Source of the DNA: Scilla litardierei
Lineage: Eukaryota > Streptophyta > Magnoliopsida > Asparagales > Asparagaceae
Length of the DNA: 64,000 nt
Reading direction: 5' to 3'
Assembly (NCBI GenBank): GCA_030789695.1
Contig: CM061138.1
Coordinates: 183,683,051 to 183,747,050 of the forward strand
The translations under genes were made by a program, and so were the position numbers. Under the pieces are notes generated by a model that worked only from the letters and a program-made list of their open reading frames with translations, was not told the origin of the DNA and did not search any database. This document shows, piece after piece, positions 43,143-53,664 of this stretch (position 1 is the first letter of the stretch; every line of letters starts with the position of its first letter).

Positions 43143-43693
43143 CTGTGAACTTGACTGCAGTATTTGCAGCCACCAGGTTTGTTTCAGCATTCTTTTTCTT
43201 GCTTTGTTTATACAGCTTTTGGAGATGCAGTGGGGTTCCTTTCATGCCATAGCTGTGACACTGGTCTTCCCAATCCCTCTTGGGTGGGGTGCATCATTTT
43301 TCTTGTTATCATTTCTGCGCCAAGTGAACTTGCGATTCCCTTCATTCTTTCGTTGTTGTACTTGGCCCTTGGCTCTTTTGTGTTGTCCCCCTTTCTGTGG
43401 TCTTTCTTTTCTTTTGTTATCTCTTTTTTTTGAAGGAAGAGGTATGATGAGCTTCTGGTAGGGAGCAGTGCCAGGAGGCACATGTTATGAGTGGCGAGGA
43501 GAAGCTCTCTGTTTTCTTCAGCCATGAGTAAACATGACAGCAGCTCAGAATACTTGGTGAACTTGCGTTCACGATATTGCTGCATAAGTATCGCATCCTT
43601 TTCATGGAAAGACGTATACGTCTTTTTCAGCATGCGATCTTCTGAGACTTTCTCACCACACAACTTCAGGCGTGAGGTGATGCTAAAGAGTGC
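43143..43693 (-). pseudogene. Copia-3 gag fragment, cut at 43693
   Basis: Minus strand from 43693: ALFSITSRLKLCGEKVSED, TYTSFHEKDAILMQQYRERK, KYSELLSCLLMAEENRELLL, a Lys/Arg-rich tail, and a degenerate zinc-knuckle region near 43260. The frame runs exactly to 43693, where the Athila-like LTR begins, so this copia was split in gag. The N-terminal half must lie beyond the right edge of the window if it survives. Confidence 0.82.
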
Positions 43694-45503
43694 TGATCAC
43701 TCCGTATTTTACACCTTTTTTCTGCATGTTTGCATGCCATTTTGATCGCTCGTATCGCATTTTTCACGATTATTCGACAATATTGCGATGCTTTTCACGA
43801 TTTCTTGTTTTTATCGAATTTCAGGAGATTTAGAGCGATTTGGAGTGATTCTGAGATGCACCCACTCTGGAGTGTCACCCGTGACTCTTTTGAGGGGAAT
43901 TCTGTTATTGGAGAGGAGTGGAAGAAGAAAGAACGTCGTAGGAACAACGAGTGAGCAAAAATACGAAGATTGGACATTTTCAGCATGTCACTCGGCCGAG
44001 TGAAGGAGTCACTCGGCCGACCATCGAAAGTCCGCTCGGCCGACCAGATCGGACACGCAACAGACTGAGTATCAGCGTGCACTCGGCCGACCGTCGCCAG
44101 CCCACTCAGCCGAACCACGGAGACACCACTCGCCCGAGTGGCATCAAGACGACGGCAAACCAAAAGTCCCAACTTACTGTAATCTGTCAGTGCAGTCCCG
44201 AGTTCCGACTCGGCCGAGTGAGGAAACCCCATCGGCCGAATTGAAGAAAGTCACTCGGCCGAGTGACTCCTGAGGAGCCGACCCCCAAAAGTCTGAAGTT
44301 ACTAGAATCTGTCAGGGATTGTCACCGGCCGAATGACATTTGTCACTCGGCCGAGTGAGCCGCGCTGCCTGTAGCGTAAATTGCGATTTTCAGGCTGCGC
44401 AGGGGCAATTTTGTCACAGTTTTTTGGGCGATTTTGGGGGGTAGTTAACCCCAGTTTTTAACCTAGTTTAGAGAGCTTTTTCAGAACTTTTTGCAGCCTT
44501 TTTTAGATTACTTTTTAAGAGATTAGATTGATCTTTTTGGAGGGAGAAGAAAGTGCTAATTTGTTGGATACTATTGAAACTTCATTGGTTTGTCTTTCTC
44601 TATATCAAAAACCTCATTTTTATTGATATATTTTCTATTGCAATGAATTCTATTGTTTTTATTATTGAATTTCTAATGATTTGCATTAAGAATTGTGAGT
44701 AGTTCTATCGTCTTAGGGCGTATGGATGAACCCTACGAACCCTATTTCTAATTTGTGATGAATTGGTGAAATTATTGCTAGAATTGATTAGGGTTAGTTT
44801 GGGATTGATTTAATACGAATAGCTAGGGATTCATACCGATTGGGATTTGCAAGAGATTGGATCCCAACTCGATAGGAAGCCCTAGAAATTCGAATTGGGT
44901 TACAATTGGATTTCTCTGGAATCGGTTTGCAAGAGATTGGACCGAAACTAGGGTTTTCGATTACAATTCTATACCAATACCCATTTGCAAGAGATTGGAT
45001 GGGTAGGAACTATCCCAACCTAGGTCGTAGCTCGAGTTTGCACGAGAGTGGGCTCGAGATACGATTGAACGATGATGTTGTTCTTCACGCTAGCTTGCCT
45101 AGGTTAGGGTTTGCAAGAGATTGGACCCTACCCTAGGTTTGCTATAGACCGGCAATAGTGCGAGAGCGTGAGCTTGGTTTTACATTTAGTTGCACCTAGT
45201 TCACCTGAATTGCAAGTCTAGCAATTGTGAAACCTACGAATCACAATGACGAGATACAGTTTGTAGCGGGGATTCTCTATCCCTATGCGTCTTTATTAAT
45301 TTGGTATTTTCTTTATACAATTGAACGACTGTGACCGCTTTATTGCGAATATTTCTCGACTGTTCTTATAACCAGGTGAATTGAAGAAGACACCGTCATT
45401 TGCCCTCCTCGTGTTCGATACCTGCTCGCCACTACACCGTGCGCTTGCGGTAAGACTAGCAAGTCGTTCGCCCCGGTTGCGCGTGCATACCGGGGTGCGA
45501 TCA
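43694..45503 (+). repeat. Athila-like 5' LTR, 1810 bp
   Basis: Starts TGATCACTCCG and ends GGTGCGATCA, giving TGATC/GATCA inverted termini. The left edge is set by copia-3 coding sequence and the right edge by the primer site. It contains a palindrome cluster (43985-44360) and, at 44850-45140, several copies of GTTTGCAAGAGATTGGA spaced about 55-60 bp. Confidence 0.85.
43985..44360 (+). repeat. CTCGGCCGAG palindrome cluster in the Athila-like LTR
   Basis: The palindrome CACTCGGCCGAGTG and near-matches occur about ten times in 375 bp; perfect cores lie near 43989, 44210, 44252 and 44345. The internal cluster at 48733-49078 uses the same word. Confidence 0.9.
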
Positions 45504-45509
45504 AGTTTT

Positions 45510-45527
45510 TGGCGCCATTGCCGGGGA
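45510..45527 (+). promoter_or_regulatory. Primer-binding site, tRNA-Asp type
   Basis: TGGCGCCATTGCCGGGGA lies 6 bp after the LTR. It matches, with one mismatch, the complement of the plant tRNA-Asp 3' end, the primer known for Athila elements. Confidence 0.88.
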
Positions 45528-45640
45528 GGCGATAGTGTTTGATTCTACATACCTAGCTATTTTTTTTGTTTTATTATATCTATTTTTATTTTACCCTTCC
45601 TTTGTGCTAACAATTTCTTTGAAACTCTGTTTTCCCTTGC

Positions 45641-48056
45641 ATGTACACGAGATCCACGGCGGACCCCGAAGAAATACTATACGATCCGGAGATCGAACGT
45701 ACATTGAGGAGGACAGAGCGGAGAGGAGACTCGATACGGAAGGGAATTTTATGACCAATCCTGAGACACCCGAAGAATTGGCAGCGCGAATGGCGAGGAT
45801 CATTTCCATTAGAGATAGGCTTCGGCCTAAGGCTTCCTCCACGACCTCATCCATAGCTATGCCGGAGTTGGCGGCCGACAAAAATTTCGAGTTGAAGACC
45901 GGATTGGCAGTTCTGATGCAGCAAGACCCTTTTCATGGGAATTCCCATGAGAACCCTCACTACCACATCCAGCTCTTTTTATCAAAATGTGCCACCTTCC
46001 AAATACCGGGCATCTCCATAAATGCTATCAGACTGCGCCTCTTCCCCTTCACACTCAAGGACAAAGCCTTATATTGGTTGAGGACGCAAGCTGAAGGAAT
46101 CTTCACCACTTGGGATGAATTGGCGAGTGCCTTCGTCGACAAATTTTACCCGCCCTCCAAGACGGTGAAGATAAGAAGTGCTCTCATGTCCTTCAAGCAA
46201 GGACCTCAGGAGACTCTCTATAAGGCGTGGGAGCGCTTCAAGGACTTGCAACATCAATGCCCCCATCGCAGCATAGAGGATTGTGAGCTTGTCCACAGTT
46301 TCTACAATGGACTCCAACCGGGCACAAAACAGATTATTGATGCTACTGCCAACGGAGCCATTTTGTCAAAGACCCCCGATGAAGCTACGACCTTGCTAGA
46401 GGAGATGACCTCCAACAACCAACAATGGGGGGACGAGCGAGGACATTCTTTGTCCTCCTTGAAGCCTACGAGTATATATGAGGCCAGGCCGTGGCGGAGC
46501 TTGCTAGTAAATTTGACTCTCTCCACAAGGTAGTGGAGAGGTTGGAGAAATACATTACCGAGCCGCAAGGAGCCCTTACTACATCCTCACCGACAAACCA
46601 TATGAGTGATTGGCAAGACCAATCCCAAGCCATGTATGTAGGAGGAGAGCATGGAGAAGGAGCTTTGGAGCAAATTCAGTATGTTGCGGGGAATTCCGGA
46701 TATTGGGCCAACCCGGCCGCGAGAAACCATCCGGGTTTTTCCTATGCTAATAATGATGGTGCCTTAAACCCCCCGCCTCAACAACCTCCTCAAGCTCGGG
46801 CTCCACCACCACAACCGAATTATCAACCAAGGGGGCCACCGCAACAAAACTTCCCACCTAGGCAACAAGTGGGACCTTATAGGCCACCCGGGTATAATCA
46901 AGGTTGGAGAAATCCCAACCCTCCGCAAGCTCAACCACGTTCGGATTTTGAAGCTAAGGTGGAGGAGTTTATGGCGGAGCAGAGAAAGATTAACGCCACG
47001 TTGAAGGCGGGACAAGATTCTCTTACCACCGTCGTCGCTCAAATTGGGGAGCAACTTGCGTTGCTCAATAGAAACAACCAACAATTGCCGGCGCAACCCG
47101 AGCCAAATCCACGGGGCAACTCCGGCCATATCAATGCGGTGGTTGCGGTTACAACAAGAGGTGGGAAGGATACCACTCCCACCATGACTCAAATCAAGGA
47201 ACCCGTGGTGGAGATTCTAGAAGAGTGCGAGCCGGTAATTGAGGTGGAAAAAGAGAAGGAGCCGCAAGAAGGAGCAAAATTTAGAGTGGAGGAACCTATT
47301 GATGAGCGTCGATTCATGCCACCGGTGCCTTTCCCTCAACGGCTAGCTAGAGCCAAGATCGAGAAGAGGCTAGCCAAGTTCCTCGAATACTTGAGAGGGG
47401 TGAGCCTCAATATCCCTTTCCTTGATGTCATAGTGGAAATCTCATCCTACGCGATGTTCTTAAAGGACTTGATTACGGGAAGAAAAAGGAAAGAGAAGAT
47501 CATGCTCGCAGAACAAAGAACTTGGTTTACTAGGAAGGAAAAGGAGCCCACCAAATTTAAAGATCCCGGGAGTTTTCGGATTCCTTGCGCACTAGGAGGC
47601 GTCCCCTTACAAAAAGCATTGGTTGATTTGGACACTAGTGTGAGCCTCATGCCTCTCACCATGTTCTGGAAGTTGAATACCGGCACGGATTTAAAGCCAA
47701 CCGACATGAGGATTCAACTAGCGGACGGTCAGATTACAAGGCCGGTTGGGATCACAGAGAACATCTCACTCCAAGTTCCGGGAGGCATATGCTTGCCTTG
47801 TGATTTTGTGATCATGGATATCAAGGAGGAGGGTGACACATCGCTCATACTTGGACGCCCATTCCTCGCCACCGCCGGTGTAATCGTCGATGTGCAGGAA
47901 GGGACTCTTACCTTGAATATTGGCAACATTGAAGTCGAGCTCCATATACCAAAGGCTATGAAGCACATGCCGTATCATGAGAAGCTAGATTACTTGGACC
48001 TCCTTGACGAGGTCATTGAAGAGGCGATCCCCCCATTCCATCGGTGCACTCCATAA
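45641..48056 (+). pseudogene. Athila-like gag and protease, two frameshifts
   Basis: Structural and protease region of an Athila-type element. The likely start is ATG at 45641 (MYTRSTADPEEILYDPEIER), but this frame closes near 45746 and the homologous reading continues in another frame, so there is a frameshift at about 45715-45740. The capsid-like retrotransposon gag domain follows (NPHYHIQLFLSKCATFQIPG, LYWLRTQAEGIFTTWDEL, FVDKFYPPSKT). A second frameshift near 46488 leads to ELASKFDSLHKVVERLEKYI, a Pro/Gln-rich linker, FPQRLARAKIEKRLAKFLEY and the protease (SVSLMPLTMFWKL, ILGRPFLAT). The catalytic loop reads VDLDTSVS, where relatives have D-L/S-G-A-S; loss of the glycine should kill activity. 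The frame ends with TAA at 48056. Confidence 0.88.
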
Positions 48057-48732
48057 TGACGGCTTCGAAGAAGGCCAAGATTTGGTCGAAGAAGATAAGA
48101 TGGAGGACTCTCCCAATAGCTCCACTGAGAATGATGATGGTGACGCTGATGTCGCGAGAATATGGGAGCTTTGCAAGCTCTCGACATTGAAGAATCCGAA
48201 GAAAGCTCCACTGATTCGAAGATCGGTGTCACCGGCGAAGTCAAAGACCGGAACAAGCTCAAGCTTGGGGGAGCCATCCCCTAAAATTGCTCATGATGAA
48301 GGGGCGCTGAGGAAGGCCACACATCACCACGATCCAAACCTGATCAGTCTTCCCGACAAGTTCGACGGGTGCATCTCGTATGCACCCAACATCACGCGTT
48401 AATTGAAAATCCAAGGGGGTTGAGCTCAAGACCTTAAACGAGCGCTTGTCGGGAGGCAACCCAACGGTTTTTGCATTATTTTTATTTGATTTTCATTTTT
48501 GGTTTAGACTTTTGTTAGTTTTTAGAGTCTTCTTGCTCATAAGAATCGTGACAACGGTCTTAATTTCTATGACAGGAGAGGAGAAAAGAAGATCTCTCAT
48601 ATGGAGGAAGATAGAGGCAAGGAAGAGCGCTCCAGGAATGCGCTCAGGCCTTGGGAGGAGGAAGAAACCAACTGGAGGAAGAAAAACAGAGAGTAGAGCG
48701 AAAACGGAGCCCCGAAGCAGAAAACAGCATGC
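48057..48732 (+). other. Region where pol should be; no RT or integrase
   Basis: An acidic/basic 132-codon frame (48004-48402) overlaps the protease end and has no recognised domain. GCGCTTGTCGGGAGGCAACC (48441-48460) is a motif I know from downstream of pol in Athila-like elements, so the pol genes are deleted between about 48060 and 48430. Confidence 0.6.
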
Positions 48733-49078
48733 CACTTGGCCGAGTATCATATGTGACTCGGCCGAGCAAAGGACCCCATTCGGCCGAGTGGGGCACCAAC
48801 CAGGGAAGTCTGCGGAACCAACTCTCTGTCTTTTTTGTGCATTTCGTATTAACTGCCACTCGGCCAAGTATGTTTAGTCACTCGGCTGAGGGAAACGGAT
48901 ACCCTCCTAGGACGAGAATTGCCGAGTAGCTTGTGCCACTCGGCCGAAGGATTTTTCTCCCTTCGGCCGAGTGAACAAAAGCCACTCAGCCGAGTCGTAA
49001 GTGGGAACGAGATTTTTTCGAAATCTATTTTCGTTTACGCACTCGGCCGAGTGACATTGTCACTCGGTCGAGTCGTAA
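48733..49078 (+). repeat. Internal CTCGGCCGAG palindrome cluster
   Basis: About ten copies of CACTCGGCCGAGTG-like words, the same as in the LTR, in 345 bp ending right before a TATA box. Confidence 0.88.
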
Positions 49079-49081
49079 CAA

Positions 49082-49092
49082 TTTATATATAT
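49082..49092 (+). promoter_or_regulatory. Candidate internal TATA box upstream of the extra ORF
   Basis: TTTATATATAT, followed by a GC-rich leader-like segment, 541 bp before the ATG of the ATHILA-type ORF. It comes 4 bp after the palindrome cluster. Confidence 0.55.
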
Positions 49093-49632
49093 GCTGAGGC
49101 GCGGGCGCGATTTTCTAAAACCCCAAATTCTTTCGTTTTTCGCCCGAGCCTCCGCTGTTTCGACTTCCCTCGCCCGCTGCTTCGACTTCCCTCGCCCGAA
49201 TCGAACCCATCCCTCCGGCGATCGCCATCGACCGAGGTCCCCTCCCACGCCGACGTTGGGTCGCCGCTCCATCTCGCCGGCGCCGGCCTCCATTGCTTCG
49301 TTTAGCCTCGGTTTGCCCCAAAAATCCTATTTTCTCCTTGTTTCCCTCGATCCATAGACCCGTTGAGCCCAAAAATCAAATTAATTCTTTTATCTATCTA
49401 TTATACCACATCTCCCCCATGTATTTCAAATATTATCCGCTGATATCGTTGTTTGATTTGCAGGCTATCTTGGGGGAGCTTTGGGGAGCTTCAGGACGCA
49501 CTTTTAGCTTCGCGGGGGCGGCACTCTTCGCACGCACTTGCTGATTTGCTCCCGCGGCGTGTTCAGGTACACTCGTTCCTTTTATTGAGAATGCCGCATT
49601 ATATTTTTGTTGGGTGAGCACTCGCGGCACAC
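49093..49632 (+). other. Leader-like region of the extra ORF
   Basis: GC-rich start, then AT-rich sequence with an acceptor-like TTGATTTGCAG near 49463 and a donor-like TTCAGGTACAC near 49566. No protein domain. It may be a spliced 5' untranslated region. Confidence 0.4.
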
Positions 49633-49797
49633 ATGACGCCCCGTACTAGGCCACACACGCGGGGAGCCTCTTCCAAGCGGAAGAGGACCGATGATGCCGG
49701 TCCCTCTCACGCTAGGGAGGACTCCCCTCCACCTAGCCCGCCACAGCCACCACCCTCTCACACAGCCGCTTCCCACCGATCCCATCCACGCAGAGCC
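49633..49797 (+). pseudogene. ATHILA-type extra ORF, N-terminal part
   Basis: ATG followed by a basic, Pro/Ser-rich start (MTPRTRPHTRGASSKRKR, then SPPPSPPQPPPS). This is typical of the poorly conserved N-terminus of the ORF found beside pol in Athila-like elements. Cut after 55 codons by T2. Function of this ORF family is not established; an envelope-like role has been proposed for some. Confidence 0.7.
49793..49797. repeat. Imperfect target duplication GAGCC / CAGCC around T2
   Basis: GAGCC precedes the left LTR and CAGCC (60355-60359) follows the right LTR, four of five bases matching. The Athila ORF continues on the far side. Confidence 0.65.
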
Positions 49798-50597
49798 TGT
49801 CACGCCCCGCTTCCCAAAAACAGCAGAGGCGAAGCGTGACTAGGCCCGCTTGGGCCAGAGCTAAGGAGCCCTGACCCAATAAGCGTCTGTGGGGTACCAA
49901 GACGAAGGTACAGGTCCCTGTATGTTAGTACAGAACAATAAGAGTACAAGAAAGGAAAGACAAATCATTTTATTCCAAAATTTCAAAAGTACCAAGTCTC
50001 AACGCCCGAAGGGCTACAACAGCAGAAAAGGAAATCTAACGGTGCAAGCACCCAACCTAAACAAGTAACAAAAGGTGCTACGCACCCAACTAAAGTAAAT
50101 GGATAAATCTGGAAACTGCAATGAGAAGTCTCTAGCTCTGGTCCTCCTCAGGGTCGTACTCAGGATCAACACCCTCTGGCTCCACGTCAGCTGGCAAGTC
50201 AGTCTCCTCAATGTACTCTGGCTCAATCCCTGACGTACAGCACCAAAAGAAGGAACTGTACGTCAGGTAAGGTCTACAAGAAGAGGTTAGACCAAACTAC
50301 AAGTGCACCAATCATTTAACAACGTTTTACTGGTTGATTAACATGCTGAGGTTATAACAGACGAGCAAACGAAAGTACACACAGCAGGAAAAGTAAACAC
50401 GTCAAGTAGTAGTCGTAGCGAGTGCTACCGACTACGGGACTAGCCTACAGGTGTCAAGACAAGACGGAACATGGAGAGCCAGATAGGACAAGACAAGACA
50501 CTAAAAGGGTTCACGCCTTTACGGTTCGAGGGGGATCAGACCCTCTTGCCGCGTGCACGCTCAACCCTACCCCAAAACCCCAAGAATCGTGACAGGA

Positions 50598-50769
50598 CAA
50601 GGGATCACTTGCTCTAGCTTGACAAGTGCCCTATTGCTCTCTGAGCTGTGTATCAGTACAAGGGATCACCTGCTCTAACTTGACAAGTGCCCTATTGCCC
50701 ATCGGGCTGTGAATCGGTACAATGGATCACTCGCTCTGGCTTGGCGAGTGCCCTATTACCCAGCGGGCT
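50598..50769 (-). repeat. Three tandem ~61-bp hairpin repeats in the T2 LTR
   Basis: Units contain GGATCACTTGCTCTAGCTTG with a CACTTG...CAAGTG stem and GCCCTATTGC. Same LTR position as the T1 tandem but unrelated in most bases; second copy at 58296-58469. Confidence 0.85.
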
Positions 50770-51873
50770 GTTTAAGACGGAACGGGACATGGCATGACGG
50801 GAAGGACATGACATAACAAAACAGGAGGGGTTGTACTAGGGTGTCCACAACTCACACACACGCATGTCAATCCTATGATGACGAAATTGTTGTTGTTGGA
50901 CTCAGACTTCGTTGTCAAGTCTGAGCCATCGAGGGCGTCCCGGACGCTATCATTTCACGTCCGGTTCTCATTGTTCCAAAGTATCAATTCTAACAAGACT
51001 AAGGCCTAAACATGGCCAAGAACGCAAGTGGTACACTTGCCTGCGGTGGCGAGTGCGTCGTCTTCCTGGAACGTCTCGTCCAAACGTCTCGTCGGCGAAA
51101 GAACGTCTGAAAATCGTGACACGGCGACGGTGTCAGATCATGATTCAATAATTCCTATTAGGGTTGTGTCTAGGTTTCGGGACTACCCTATTTATCAAAA
51201 ATCACATTTTTAATGCATTTAACCTAATCGACGATCTATCCTATGTGCACATGTATAAAGTTCATTCGTCGATTCATCTACGGTTGTACAACGTTTTAAG
51301 GTTCAACGAAAAATAAATTTAATTGATTTAGTTGCTGATTTTAATTAGGGTTTTGATCATTTACGGTGGGGGTTTCTACGAGTTTAGGGAACCAACCTGA
51401 TTTGACGATCGAGCGGAGATCCGGCGTCAGATCTGGAAAAGGTGGAAGCTTTGTGTCGTCCGGAAGCTCCTAGGCTGTGGGTAGCGCAGCGAGGAACGTT
51501 GATCATTGGTGGTGTCGTCGGCTTCTGTAGATGGTGACGAAGATCTTGGCATTTCCCGGGGTTGTCGTCGCTAGATCGGAGATTGGATCGCCAAAATGGA
51601 TCACGAAAAGGGAAACGAGATGGCGGCCGGAGCTTGGCCGCAAGGTTCAGATCTTGGAGGTGAGGGGTGGTCGGCTATTGTGGGGAAAATCAGAATAAAA
51701 GAAACAGGAGAAGGAAGTGAGGAAGGAGAAAAGAGAAGGGAAAGAGGGGAGAATTGACCTTGGAGAAGATGGGGGACGCAAAGGAGGAGGAAAGAGAGGC
51801 AGGGAAAGTAAAGGAGGTAGGTTGGGGAAGGAGACAACTCAAAACAATGAGGAGAAAAGAAGAAGAGCCGCGC

Positions 51874-51882
51874 ATTTAAATA
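51874..51882 (-). promoter_or_regulatory. TATA box of T2 LTR
   Basis: TATTTAAAT on the minus strand, 49 bp from the palindrome array; second copy at 59573-59582. Confidence 0.65.
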
Positions 51883-51930
51883 AGAAAACAAAACGGCGGC
51901 TAGGTCAGAAATTAGGGTTTCGGGGTCAAT

Positions 51931-52457
51931 TAGTCGGTCGGTGAAGGGCGGTCGACCGACTAGTTTGAGAACTAGTCGGTCGGTCGTCTAACTGAGACCG
52001 ACTAAAAGCTAAACAGAGAACAGTGTCGGTACAGGGTTGACAGATTTAGTCGGTCTGTGAAGGCTCGTCGACCGACTAGTTTGCAACCTAGTCGGTCAGC
52101 CAGTGTTCATTGACTGACTAAAGGATAAAAGTGGTCGACAAGGAGTTTTGAAAATTAGTCGGTCTGAGAAGAAAACTTAACCGACTAGTTCGTCAACTAG
52201 TCGGTCGGTATTCGTTCTTAAACCGACTAATGGTAAACAGTAACTCGACTGCATGAAATGATCTCTAACTTAGTCGGTCTGCGAAGAAGTGTTGACCGAC
52301 TAGTTCGACAACTAGTCGGTCGGTGGATGAACTTAGACCGACTAAGAGTAACCAGTAGCTCAGTGGAAAAATCCGATGGAAACTAGTCGGTCCATGAAGA
52401 GTTTCTGACCGACTAGATTGACATCTAGTCGGTCGGTCCTTGTTCTTGAACCGACTA
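51931..52457 (-). repeat. Five-unit palindrome array in T2 U3 (3' LTR)
   Basis: Five units of the TAGTCGGTC...GACCGACTAG/CTAGTCGGTC...GACCGACTA design, in the same order and spacing as T1. Confidence 0.93.
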
Positions 52458-52657
52458 AAATGCACATCAAGTCTCCAAATGGAGTGCGAAGCTTCGGGAT
52501 GGGTTCTAGGGCTTCTAAAATGAGTCTGGCTCCAAGACAAGAGCGTCATGAAGCACGCTCAGCTCCAGATAGGGGAAAAAGATAAGGAAAAGAAAAAAAA
52601 GAAGTCGAACAATCATATATATAAATAAATATCATCATACAAAAACCAGTCGTTACA

Positions 52658-52670
52658 TCCTACCCACCTT
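52658..52670 (-). promoter_or_regulatory. Polypurine tract of T2
   Basis: AAGGTGGGTAGGA (minus strand) abuts the 3' LTR. Confidence 0.9.
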
Positions 52671-53591
52671 AAGAAAATTCCGCCCTCGGAATTTCTATCA
52701 GAATAGGTGAGGGTAACGCTCTCTCATCTCATCCTCTCTCTCCCAAGTGGACTCTCCAGGTGATCCGTGACGCCACATCACTCTCACCAGGTCGACTACC
52801 TTGTTCCTCAACTGCTTCTGTCGACGGTCTAAAATCTGCACGGGCTGCTGGTCATAGGTCAGGTCCAGACGGACCGTGATCTCCGAGAAATCCACTGTGT
52901 GTGACGGGTCACTGACGTATCGACGCAACTGAGATACGTGGAATACGTCGTGAACTCCCACCAAAGATGGTGGCAGAGCAAGGCGGTAGGCCACTGCTCC
53001 CACACGCTCCAGCACATCGAAAGGTCTGATATACCTCGGACTCAGCTTCCCCTTCTTCCCGAATCGGATAACTCCGCGGTTCGGAGAAATCTTCAGGAAA
53101 ACGTGGTCTCCAGGCTGAAACTCCAAAGGTCTCCTCTTGGCATCCGACCAATGCTTGAATCGGTCCTGTGCAACTCTGAGCTTCTCCTTGATGTCTCTCA
53201 CGACATCCACAGCTTCTACTATCATCTCCGGACCCAACAGCTCCCGATCTCCAATGTCATCCCAGCTCAGTGGCGATCGACATTTCCTCCCATATAAGGC
53301 AGCAAACGGCGCCATGCCAATGCTCGCCTGGTAGCTGTTGTTATAAGAAAACTCCACCAAATGGAGATGGTCCTCCCAAGATCCTTTCAAATCGAGCGTG
53401 CAAGTACGTAACATATCCTCTAGTATCTGAATAGTCCTCTTAGACTGGCCATCGGTCTGCGGGTGGTACGCCATACTGAAACTCAGACTCATACCCAAAT
53501 GCTCCTGCAGACTTTTCCAGAACTGAGATGTGAACCTCGAGTCTCTGTCAGACACGATGTTCACGGGGACTCCGTGTAAGCGTACAATCTC

Positions 53592-53664
53592 CTGCACGTA
53601 CACGGTGTACGTCACAACTAACTCAAAGAGGAAAATCAAAGAGAAGTAAAAGAAGAAATTTTAC
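53592..53664 (-). other. T2 intron 2 (integrase), 73 bp
   Basis: GTAAAATTTC...TACGTGCAG between KYLE and EIVRLHGV. One base longer than in T1, which would break the frame unless spliced. Confidence 0.82.

Larger units (their letters stand above)
49798..52657 (-). repeat. T2 3' LTR, 2860 bp
   Basis: In element orientation it runs from TGTAACGACTGG to GGGGCGTGACA. Landmarks: palindrome array 52457-51931, TATA-like box 51882-51874, hairpin tandem 50769-50598, acidic mini-ORF 50296-50132. Confidence 0.93.

Noticed and set aside
45535..45640. Start of the Athila-like gag at 45535
   Set aside because: That start would be GTG with a hydrophobic low-complexity lead. The ATG at 45641 gives the family-like N-terminus, at the cost of a frameshift that is clearly present.
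48004..48402. 132-residue ORF after the protease as a novel Athila gene
   Set aside because: It overlaps the protease end and has no known domain. It is most simply residual sequence left by the pol deletion, though I cannot exclude a coding role.
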